64,000 nucleotides of DNA, from NCBI GenBank assembly GCA_022829145.1, contig CM040763.1:9099141-9163140 (forward strand), given 5' to 3'. The notes beneath the pieces are model-generated. The model did no database searches and was not told the DNA's origin. It worked only from the letters and a program-made list of their open reading frames with translations. Origin of the DNA: Albula goreensis (Eukaryota > Chordata > Actinopteri > Albuliformes > Albulidae). Both the position numbers and the translations under genes were made by a program. Positions 13,601 through 25,600 of the stretch are shown here, piece after piece (within the stretch, counting starts at the first letter, position 1; every line of letters starts with the position of its first letter).

Positions 13601-16600
13601 GCCTGCAAAAACTATTTAAGAATGATTATGATGATCCGTCATTGTCTTGTTTGGAAGACACAACATTTGAAGTGGCAGATAATTTATTACAATCATGTAA
13701 CGTCCTGTTTGTTTATGATGTATGTCTTATTTTTCAGGTTCAAACAGCGATATTTTATATTCATTTGTGGACTCTGCGGATGGACACTTCTTCATTGATG
13801 AGCGGTCAGGGATCGTGAGCTTAGAGAAACCATTGGACCGGGAGCTTCAGGCAGTGTACACACTTAGGGCCCGAGCCGTGGACCAGGGAGCCCCCCGAAG
13901 GTTGTCCTCGATCTGTGCAGTTGTGGTGTCTGTGCTTGACATCAACGACAACCCTCCTGTGTTTGAGCGCAGGGAGTACGTTGCCACGGTCCCCGAGGAT
14001 GTCACCGTGGGGTCTCAGGTCCTCCGTGTCTTTGCCATTAGCAAAGACGCTGAGTCGACTGTTCAGATCTCTTACACGATTGTCGGCGGCAATGAGCATG
14101 GGATGTTCAGCATCGACTCCCAAACTGGTGAGTACACCTGTCTCACTGTGGCTGCCTGACTGCCTAAGGCTTTCACAGTACAGCTGATACACCGCAGCAG
14201 ACAACAGTTTCTATTAGTGATGGCAGAATGAGGCGTTATGAACCCTGTGATAGGTGGACCTGCAATCACTATCAATGACTGACTTGTTTGAACCAAAAGA
14301 ATGTGGTCCTCACAGAAAACAGCACAGTGACTGGCTTGGCCCACTGTGTCTCTGAGCTTATTGTAACTGGGGTTCATGAATGTGTAATCCTTATTTGAAG
14401 CTGAATTTTGAATAGCTTAAAGCTAATCATGCAGAAAACAATCAAGGACAGGATCAGGGTACTGTTAAAAGGAAAGCAGTTTCTCTGCAGCAAATTTACT
14501 GGCCACTGCAGGTCTTGTGCAACTATGATGAAACAGCACATGGGGGAGCACCTCCATGTGAACCAATCTAAAGGTCAGGTTCCTCACAATATCAAAATGT
14601 AATTACTGGTTGGAATCTTAGTCTCCAAGCTTACTGTAGCTCTGCCCATAAGCTTGTTTCTACAAGGGCTTTGCTGCTTTCTGAGCCATAGCTCAATTCC
14701 CTCTCGATGTCTCCTAGGTGACATCTTTGTAATCGAAACCCTGGATTATGAAACGGCCCAGGAGTTCTACCTGACAGTCGAGGCCACAGACGGAGGCACC
14801 CCGTCCCTCAGCGACATGGCAACGGTCAACATCAATGTGACGGACGTGAACGACAACAGCCCTGTGTTCAGCCAGAGTGTGTACGCCACCGTGGTCAGCG
14901 AGGACTGTGACCTGGGAAAAACCATCGTGACTGTGAGTTCTCCCCTCCCACTGTACTCCCTTCCCCACACACTGGAAAGCATTATCTGATGTCAGTAATG
15001 CCAATGAAGGCAATCATGAACTAATCAGAGTCTGGCCAAAACTTCACAATTAATGATGTCATGATCGTTCTAAGTTAATCATCTCAAAATACCCAACAGG
15101 ACTTACATAGAATAGATCCAGCTCGTATTTTCTCACCTTTCCCTGGCTGCCAGGTATTCCTGATCAAGTCTCAGCATTCATTACGAGGCTGAAGATTATA
15201 TTTTAATATCTGCCTGTGTAACCATTCTCAATCTGTCACAGTCTGATTTCCCCACGGAGCCAGGCAATATTTACCGTGGTTGGACCATCTGCGGCCACCT
15301 CTGGGAAGTGTATGATTAAAATTGGTGTTTGTAGTGAGCTATGTGGATCGTAAAATGCCTCATTTTGTCAGGTCATGGCACAGGATGCCGACGGGCCATC
15401 CAGCAACCACGTCCACTATTCCATCGTCGACGGCAACCAGGGCAGCCCCTTCACCATCGATGCGGTCAAAGGCGAGGTGAAAGTCGCTCGCCAATTAGAC
15501 AGAGAGAAGGTAAGGCTCATGTTCTAGTTGATAAACAAAAGAACGAAAGCCTTTTTGTTTCCTTCAGAGTTGGTTTAATTGCACTGCAGACGACAGCTTG
15601 AAGTAAGGGAGGGCTAAAAAGAAAGGAATGCTTCTCCGGCTGCTGTTTTTAATTGCTTGCAGAAGCTGCAGAGAGGTTCAGAAGTCTCTCCTCTTTTTTA
15701 TTCTCCCGCTGTTTGAATTAGATATCGGGATACACGCTGACTGTGCTGGCCTCCGACAATGGAAATCCTCCTAAATCCAGCAGTGCCACAATCAACATCG
15801 ACGTGTCTGATGTGAATGATAATCCCCCCGTCTTCTCCCGGGCCAACTACAGCCTCATCATCCAGGTAAAAGAGCAGCGCATCCGCCTCGGAGGAGGGGG
15901 GATTTAATGCACAGTCCTCCTCCTAATGAATGCCTAATGGAGGATTGCTTTCATGACTCCTGCATGCTAAAGGGAAACTGGACATGCAGGGTTGTGCTGA
16001 CGTTTTAACCCCTCCATCCCCAAACCCCCAAAACCGCTCTCCATCCCAGGAGAATCGTCCAGAAGGCACCAGCGTGCTCCGGCTGGACGTGACTGACGGG
16101 GACGCCTCCCACAACGGGCCCCCTTTCTCCTTCACCATTGTCGGTGGCAACAAGGGAGATGCTTTCCGTATTGACCAGCAGGGGGCAATAATGACGGCGA
16201 CCCGACTGGACAGGAAAACAACGGAGCAGTACTTACTCCATGTTCAGGTGTGACAGTGGGCTTATGGGGAGTAATGGCTTACTTTCATGTCACAGACATA
16301 GTAGGTGGTTTCAGTGCATGTAATCCTTTGTGCACTGTAATCTGTTTGATTATTGTGTTAAGATTTGATCTATAAGAATATTGGCCTTTCTTTTGATGAG
16401 CAATCTCAGGTCTCTCAAACAGAAGAAGTGCTTCTGAAGCATGTAAGTTGGAATTGGAGTGGAAAAGGTTATTTCAAATAACTGAACTAATTAATAGATC
16501 GTAAAAGGGATTTTTTTTGCCAGTCTACCAAATCTATGATGGATGGCCTTTTTCATTTTCAGTCTGAGACATGTTTCATGATTCTGTCTTCCCATACTGC

Positions 16601-19600
16601 TGTCTGAACTTCCATCTGTGTCATATATTTAAGACAGAAGTATCTAACAAGACAAACATATTTCTAGACATTTTGAAAATATTAAATCCAGATGATCCAT
16701 GGAAAGATGGTCATAGTCTGGTATCAGATGCACAACTCCTTGAATAATGAGCTTTATATGCATGTAGACTGAAGTTCTGGAAGCCAGGAATGCACCATAT
16801 TTCTTATGCATGCCATCAAAGCATATTCTGTCTTATCAAAGAGTGATCAAAAAGTCCTTTTAATGGAGGCAGACAAGACACGTTAAGAGTCAGCAGCGCC
16901 ATTTCGTCTGCATTTAACAATCGCGGGCATCTGTCTAGCCTACATTCCACGGATATCAAGGCCTAAATTTAATTTTTGCATGGAGGGAAATCCCCCACGT
17001 GTTCCTGAAAAAAGATGGCAGATAAAGTACCTGGCAACGTATAAAGTTGCTGAAATCGTAAACTCAGGGTTGCCTATGCATTCCTCAGTATGGTTGCCTT
17101 TGTCAGGAGTAGAATCTGCCTCATAATGATTCAAGTTAATCAAACCCAGATGGCCTTTTTTATATAAATTAAACGTGCATGAATACATCTTTGGTACCCC
17201 TAGTGTAAGTGGCACGCATGGTGAGTGTTCGGTCTGAAGAGTTAGGTATACTGTAACTCCAAAGCCCGTGTATGTTAATGGAAATAATGACAATCGGTGA
17301 ACATACAGTTGCCCCTCTGCATCTGCAGGGATTGGTTCCAGGACCACTCGCAGATACCAAAATCCACAGGCGCTCAAGTCCCTTATATAAAATGGCGTAG
17401 TATCTGCATGTAACCTACGCACATCCTTCTGTATGCTTTAAATCATCTCCAGATGACTTATAATATCTAATACAATGTAAATTCTGTGTAAATAGTTGTT
17501 ATACTGTATTGTTTAGGGAATAATGAAAAAGGAAAAAAAATCTGTACATATTCAGTACAGTCCATTGTTGGTCTAACAACATAGTGCACGTCAGCAACAA
17601 CGTAACATTGTCTTTCTTTCAACACTTACCGATTTCTTTCATTTAAAATTCAATTTTTGCTTTTTGGAACTTTTTCCAGTGTGTTAGATCCGTGGCTGGT
17701 TGAATATGGAGGGCCGAATGTACTTTGTTTGTTCTTTGTGTAATTATGTGCTCCCGAAACAACACCACTGCATGGTAAATATGCACACAACAGAGTGCAA
17801 CTCCATACATATTTTTCTTTCTTTTTTGGGATTGTGCATTCTTGCATGTAGTGCAGGTACTGAAGTTTTTTTTTTTTTTTTTAATTAGCATGGAATATGC
17901 AGAGCTGTGTGCAAACATATGTTGGAGATAGAAAGGTGATTCCTCTTCCAGTATAAAATTGTTTTTGTTTTGTGTAAATTTTAGATGGTGTATAAGCAAA
18001 AATACTTTTCTAATTCTGTTCTCCTGCAAGTTTTCCAAACTGTCAAATTTGATTCAAAAGGCGGGCAATGCAATGCGTGACACCACATTCTGAGCACCCC
18101 CACCTTCTGTCAGGAAGCCGTCACAGCCCCCATTTATTTAGGAGTAGATTTCACGCAGTCAGTTTCTCAGAATGAGATTTTTCCCCCAACAAAAGAACCC
18201 TATCAGTTTTTATGCACTACAGATTACTGCACTCAAATTAAATATTGATCAGAAGTCAGGAGCTTTGCAGTCTTTGACACATTTGTTTATTTCTTTCATG
18301 TTCATCTGTAACTGGGGAGATGGAACAGGAGGGGTGAAGCTTGCGTTTGCACCTGGTCTTCCTGTTTTAAAATAATTCATTGGTTATCATTTGTATTAAG
18401 GCAGGATTCCAATGCTGTTTTCTCAGGTGGCTGACAGTGGGAAACCTCAGCTAGTTTCATCGACCTTCGTCAGTGTCAGGGTTATCGAGGAGAGCGTTTA
18501 TCCACCTGCTGTCCTTCCCCTGGACGTGTTCGTCACCATACAGGGAGAAGAGTACCCAGGAGGGGTGCTGGGAAAAGTCCACGCCACAGACCAGGATGTC
18601 TATGACACGCTAACGTACAGCTTAGCACCCAGGTCCGCGGCCCGTTCTCGGTTTCTGAGGCAGACGGCAGGCTGGTGGCGCACAGAGGGCTTGACGTGGG
18701 CCACTACCCTCTGAACGTGACGGTCACAGATGGGCGCTTTACGGCGGGGGCGGTAATAAATGTGCATGTGCGTAGTGTGACCCGGCGGGCGCTCAACGGC
18801 TCGATGGCAGTGCGTTTCGCAGACGTGGCCCCTGAGGAGTTCGTTGGGGACTACTGGCGGAACTTCCTGCGGGCAATACGAAACGTGGCCGGGGTCCGGA
18901 GGACCGAGGTCCAGCTGGTCAGCCTCCAGCCCTCCCAGGACCCGCCCAACAGCCTGGATGTGCTGCTGGCTCTGCCCGGAGGCTCCTCCCACTCGGCCGA
19001 GGCCGTCTTCCGAAAGCTCAACGCCTCGGTGGCAGCTGTTGAGGAGATGACAGGAGCACGCATTGTTCGGGTCATCGACAAACTTTGCGCCGGCCTTGAC
19101 TGCCCTCGCAGGTTCTGCAATGAGGTTATCACCCTGGATAACAGTGCCATGACGACTCACAGCACAGCCAGGTTGAGTTTCGTCACACCCCGGCACCACA
19201 GGACGGCTGTGTGCCTCTGCAAAGGTAGGGGAGGTACATTCAGCAGGAGCTCGTGGTGTTCACTGACCTGTCAGCCATAATGACTGTCAATTGTATGACT
19301 GTATAAAACTGTTTAGACCAGATTTTAAAACATGTGTAGCACTTAAAAGAACGAAATTGACTTTTTCATTTTTGGTATTTAATTGAACATATCTATTTTT
19401 GTTTGTGTTTTTCATCCCATTGAATTGCTGTGCTGTAAATGTGTCATTGGCCCTTTTGTGTTAAGGTGGTAAATGCCCTGCAGTGACTTCGCTCTGCGAA
19501 GGGGACCCCTGCCCGCAGGGAAGCGTGTGTGTCACCAACCAGAAGGAGGAAAATACAGCTGTACATGTCCAGATGGTAAAATGGGAAAGTGCTCAGGTAG

Positions 19601-22600
19601 GTCACTCTGCCCCTGCTGTATTCAGAATGCAGTGTGTAACATGTGCTTCAGTCCCACGCCAATACGCATTACCTCTACAAGAAGTTTGTGTTTATCTTTT
19701 CTTGGAAATGTTAAAAAATGGGCAATTCATCTTATCTTTTTTAAAATATTTTCTACATCACTTTGGTTTGCTATAGAGGCTGTGCTTGTACACTGCAGCA
19801 GACAGCCCCTGTGTTATCACCCCATCCACTTAACCCCACTGACAGATCTGTCATTCGTGTGCTTCAGGGGGGCCCTCCCTGACATTCAGTGGAAATGGCT
19901 ATGTCAAGTACCGGCTGACGGAGAACGAGAACAAAGAGGAGATGAAGCTTTCCCTCAAGCTGAGAACGTTCTCCAGCCACGCCACTGTAATGTATGCCAG
20001 AGGAACAGACTACAGCATTCTTGAGGTTTGTGTCAGGCACTCGCGCAGCTGATAGCCACACCATATCAAACGCACAAAAGCCATCCTGGTTTAGCTTCAC
20101 GCAATTCCGTTTTCAATAAAAAAAAAAATGAGCTGCATATGGAGGCTATCAGAACAAGCACAGACTGAATTAATTTCATACTTGTATGGAAATCTTTCTC
20201 CCACAAGGCCTCTTAAAAGTGAAAAGGAATATGCAGACAGGTTTCCTCTTCACAGAGGCCTTGAAACGCACCCACAACCTTCCACTTCGTTGCTCATGTG
20301 CGTTACAGCTGTTATCACTTTCCGTTTGTTGTGCATGCCCGCTCGGACGGCGGTGGGACGGCGGGGGGAGTTGCCGCATTCCTCTGTCGGACAGCTCGCC
20401 GTCTCTGACTGCGTGCCAGATGTGGGAGCATCCGAGCGCGTGACTTTAACACTGAGGCGTGAGCCTTCTGGCCCAAGGGAGCGCAGCATCCGCTGCTTCT
20501 AGCGCTTAAGTGCTTCATTTAAGTCATTTATTGGCTGAGGGGTCCACAGTCCTTGTTTAAAAAATCCCTAAATTGTCTGGTGATTGAAAGGGAACCACAG
20601 AAAAACCTGCAGATCCTGCAGCCCTCCAGGACTCAAGAACTACACCTCTGACTTAGTATATCATGCAAAACTACATCCAGAAAAGTTTATTTATTGTTTT
20701 TTTATTTAAGGAAAACACCAATGCTTTCAGATAATGAAGGAAAGGGAAGCTACGCTTTTGTTTTGTATTATTGTATTACCCAACAGTCTAAAAAGCACAT
20801 ACCAGAAAGAGGATGGGCTGCCTCTGTTGCTTCTGGGTCCTCAGAAAGTGTCCTTTATTTCCACGCCCTTGTAACTGAATGGTAAAGTTTGAGTGGGTTT
20901 TTGTCAGAATAAACCTGCAAACACCACAGCTGCTTCTGGACTGGAGTTAACTGTGACTCCTCTCTCCCATACAGATCCAGAATGGCAGGCTGCAGTACAG
21001 GTTTGACTGTGGGAGTGGGCCGGGTCTGGTGTCGGTTCACAGCGTCCAGGTGAACGATGGCGAGTGGCACACGGTGTTGCTGCATGTGGAGGGGAACTAC
21101 GCCAAGCTGGTACTAGACCGGGACCACACTGCGGCGGGCACAGCGCCCGGCGCCCTCCGCACCCTCAACCTGGACAACATGGTCTTCTTTGGGGGCCACG
21201 CCCGTCAGCATTCGGCCCGGAAGGGCCGAAGCCCTGCTGCAGGAAATGGGTTCCGCGGATGCATGGAGGCCCTGGTCCTGAATGACCAGGACCTGCCGCT
21301 CAGCGTCAGCGCCAAGGGCCCGCGCACTCACGCTGTCATGGAGGACGTGGTGGATGTTTCCCCCGGCTGTACCATGGCCCCGCCCCAGGGCTGCTCCAGT
21401 GACCCCTGCACCAATGGGGGCACCTGCTCTGCACTGCCCAATGGAGGTACTCTGCTTAAAGCACATATCAGAGTCATTTCAAAACCCTCACTGATTTGAT
21501 TTTGATATTGATTAAAGATACATAAGCAGTGCCCTACCTGGGAACTGAACCTGCAAACTCCTGAGTTACAAGCACGGTTTCCCAGCAACTGCGCTTCACC
21601 GCTTGAGTCTGTGTTGCTTTTTTTGTAATTCCAGCCTGGAAATGAGAGGAGGTGGTGTTAACTTACATTTTTTTGTTGCCTTGTCCTTGTCCTTTTCAAT
21701 GTCATTGTCTTTTTCTCTGCAGAATATTTCTGTAAATGTGGTGCCTTATTCATGGGAACTCACTGTGAAGTTCCCATAAGCCCCTGTGCTTCGAATCCCT
21801 GTCTCTATGGAGGGACGTGTGTCCCACGCAGGGGTGACTTTTACTGCCAGTGCAGGGGCCAGTACTCTGGACAGAGGTATGTGGAGCCACTCAATGCACA
21901 TTTACCCCAGCAGTGTTAAATGCAAGTGACACAGATTAAAGGTCATGCAAAGTAGTGCCAAATTAGTGGCAATAAAAATAAAATGTAACTTGGATGTGTT
22001 ATGTATTATGGATCTATGTGAGAATTATTTAACATTGGAAAAAAGAGGTACAACGACCCTGTGCACTGTGCTGCTTTAAAAGTATGGCACTGTCTATATA
22101 AGAGTTTTGCACATATTCCCCCAGTCTGTATGATCACCCTACCTGAGCCTGGCCTTAAGGAATTATGGTTTCTGTATAATGCACAGTGTGATTTTAGCCC
22201 TGACAGTCACCGTTATGCATTTATAGAGTTATGTGTTTATCGTTATAGCTGAATCTTATGTCTATACATAGACAGTTTGTCTTTTTGCTCAGCTGTGTAG
22301 ATCATGTAACATCCTATAGCTATAGTCATTTCTCTTCTGAGCTTGTACAAGCTGCCAAAATATTTCATCAGGGTGTTTCACTCTAATGATCGTCTGCCAA
22401 CAGCCAATGAAAACTACTATAAAAATATAATGTACTTGAAACTACTAGAAGTGGCAGTAGGAGTGGGCCATTAAAGCAACAACTAGTGAAGCATGAAAAA
22501 AGACACATTCATAACCAAACCTGAGCACATGTACTGGGAGTAATGTCTGTAGGTTTCAGATAACTGAGTTACATTTATCTCTAGGTGCCAGCTGGGCCCT

Positions 22601-25600
22601 TATTGCAAAGACAACCCTTGCAAAAACAGTGGAACGTGCATCGACAGCCTCGATGGGCCTGTGTGTGAGTGTGAGCCGGGTTTCCAAGGAGAAAGGTATA
22701 CTTTCATCAACTGTATTGCTTTTTATAGATGTACTGTAAAACTGCCAATATTAGCCTATCTCTTAAAATGACCAGAAAGCACTTCATGTTACAAGATGAA
22801 CTCCTGGGCTCTTATTAGATGTATTACAGTACTCTGCTTGCCATTGGACTGTTACTGACTACACTGCTTACCTGTGGCCAGGTGTCTCAGCGATGTTGAT
22901 GAATGTGTGGAGAACCCATGTGCCAACAGCGGGAAGTGTGAGAACACGTACGGCTCGTACAGGTGTAACTGTTCCCTGGGTTTTGCTGGGAAGCTCTGTG
23001 AGCTTAAGTCAGCAGTCAGGAACGAGTTCATCTCCACCTCGTGGAACATCGGCCTGGAGGAGGTCATCGGGATAGTCATCTTTGTGGCGAGCATCTTCAT
23101 CCTGGTCCTCTTCTTCATCATCATCCGCAAGGGCTGCTGCCAATCCGACAGGACCAAGGCAGACCAGGACAAACACGGACCCAGCAACTCCTTCCTGCAC
23201 GGGCCTTACTTGGACCCAAAACTCAGCAAGAACATCTACTCGGATGTCCCGCCCCAGGTCCCGGTGAGACCCATCTCTTACACCCCTAGCATTCCGAGCG
23301 ACTCCCGCAACAACCTGGACCGGAACTCCTTTGAGGGGTCCATAATTCCAGAGCACCCAGAGTTCAGCACCTTCAACCCGGACGCAGTTCATGGTCACCG
23401 AAAGGCTGTGGCAGTGTGCAGCGTGGCCCCCAACCTGCCCCCGCCCCCTCCCTCCAACCCCCCCTCAGACAGTGACTCCATACAAAAACCCAGCTGGGAC
23501 TATGAATATGATGGTGAGTTTATCTCTGCCACCCTTCACTATGGAATAATGCAGCAGCAAAACACTGTTCCAGGTCAGAAAGAATCCATTCCAACGTCCT
23601 ACCCCCTACAATTAGGATTTGCTGGTTGTTCTCATTAGATTATCTGTATTGTTAACCTCTCCAAGGTTTACTGCATGGCTGACTTTCTAAAATCACATCA
23701 TGGTTATCAAATTCCTTTGTTGAGGCTGCCTTGGAAGGAGCTGCTGTCAAAATTAGAGATGCAATTTGCCCCAGAAGATTTGAAAATCAGTTGTTGAACT
23801 GTTAAAATGACATGTATCCTTGCTATAGTATGTGAGTTGGGTCTAAATAGGGTTGTACCCATAACCTTGTGATACCATGCAGAGCTCCCTTGTGTGAACT
23901 GACACAATGAATAAAATAAGTCCAAATGTGTAAATTTTTGTGCTGGCAACCATCTTTGTGGTTTGGTGCTCTGTCCTACCTGGACACAGATCTGCACTGC
24001 TGAAAGTGAGCTGTCTGTGGTTTTCTATTCCAGCTAAAGTAGTGGAACTAGATCCTTGTCTGAAGAAAAAACACATCGCGGAAAGCACCTACAGGAGAAT
24101 CTCTGATGTCCACTCACTCGGCTCCTTTCACTCTGAGACTTACGACGACAACGGTATGCGTCCAGCAGCATAGCTAATGGAGTTAAAGCAAATAACTTTT
24201 CTACAAGTGCTTTACTACAAGTGCCACCTCTTAATCACAGCTAGCATTAACAAAAGTAGCCAAGTACCTATGAATATGTAAATCCCTTTTCATCATAATA
24301 TCTTTATTCAGTATAATTACATTAAATCCAAATGCATGTTATTACGTCACTCTTCTCTGAGTAGCTCCTCTCTTGCTGTGAGAGAACTAGGTGCATGTTA
24401 AACTTCTTGCCACAGTTTTCCTCTGTTAAGCTGTGAAACGGTGTAATTGTGTGAAAGGTGGCTGTGGGTCACTTGTTCTCTTTTCCCCGGTGCTGCGACC
24501 TCAGCTCCCATATGGATCAAATCAGTCCACAGACCCAGAGCAGGGTTTAACTAGGGCCAGCTTGTAAGTTTGATTTAAATTGGTAAAGAAGGAAGTGCTC
24601 TAAAGAGGCTCTGAGATCCTGGGGTTATAAAAAGGCTTTTCCACACTAGGCCCTCCCACCATACATCCCAGTGGAAAAATATGAACTCAGTTTGCTCTCC
24701 CAAGCTGTAGGGCTATTGTGGAAAATCTCAGAGCTGTAAAGGGAAAATATGAGATTAACCTCAGTCCTTTTGTTCTTGTAGCTTTGTGCTCTTTCAGAAG
24801 TTTTTTTTTTTTTTTTTTGATCCTGTAAACAAAATTTTCCTTTTTAAGTCTTACCTTTTTAATTTTTTTTTTTTAATTAATGAAAGTTAGAGACAGACAT
24901 TTGAAGGAAACCTCAAAGAAGATTAAATGGTATTCAAATGATGTTTCTGTCTCATCTAATGTTAAAATATCTTAAATAATTTGGCCTAAGGAAATAATGC
25001 CTAATCTTGTTGGATTTGGTGCTCATTGTTGCTTACCACCAAGCCCTTCACAAAATGTGCAGAATTTACAGAACAGAAACATAGAGGTTTTCCCTTGAGA
25101 ACTGATAACTTCTGCCCACCATTGAATGGTTACTAAATAATAACTTTTCCCTGGGGCCTCCTTAGCTAAAAACAGAATTTTTTTAGAGAAAAAAGAGCTA
25201 AGAACATTTCAGTCACCTTGATTGATTTAGGTTCTGGAAAAGCACTTTTTATCCTCAGGAATTCACTGCTGCTTCCTTGTAGTTCACTTTTCCGTCCTCG
25301 TGTTTGTAATTGGTGAATGCAATTCCATGATATAAAATGGGTGGAGCTATCTTACAGTGTGTGACCAATCTGATGAAGTCATGCTTTTAAGCCACGGAGA
25401 GCAACACATTTTGATTGGGGCAAATAAGCCAGTGACTGACCACTGATTGAAGCTCCACCCATTAAAACTGATTTGCTCATCCCTTGCCAGTGCTGCCATC
25501 TTGGTCATGTCAGTGCCTGTCAGTGTGTGTTACAGTATCGAGCACAATGCCTACCCCCTCATTACCACCTGTGTTGTGTTTTCTGTGCCCAGTCGTGATA

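Noticed and set aside
18600-19199. 199-codon minus-strand open frame opposite fat1 exon 19
   Set aside because: The GC-rich sense coding sequence explains it, and the sense strand matches FAT1 throughout.
23514-23638. In-frame extension of fat1 exon 25 into the intron (about 41 residues to a stop)
   Set aside because: The GTGAGT donor at 23514 is strong, and the exon junction matches mammalian FAT1. Retention is possible but there is no sequence support for it.
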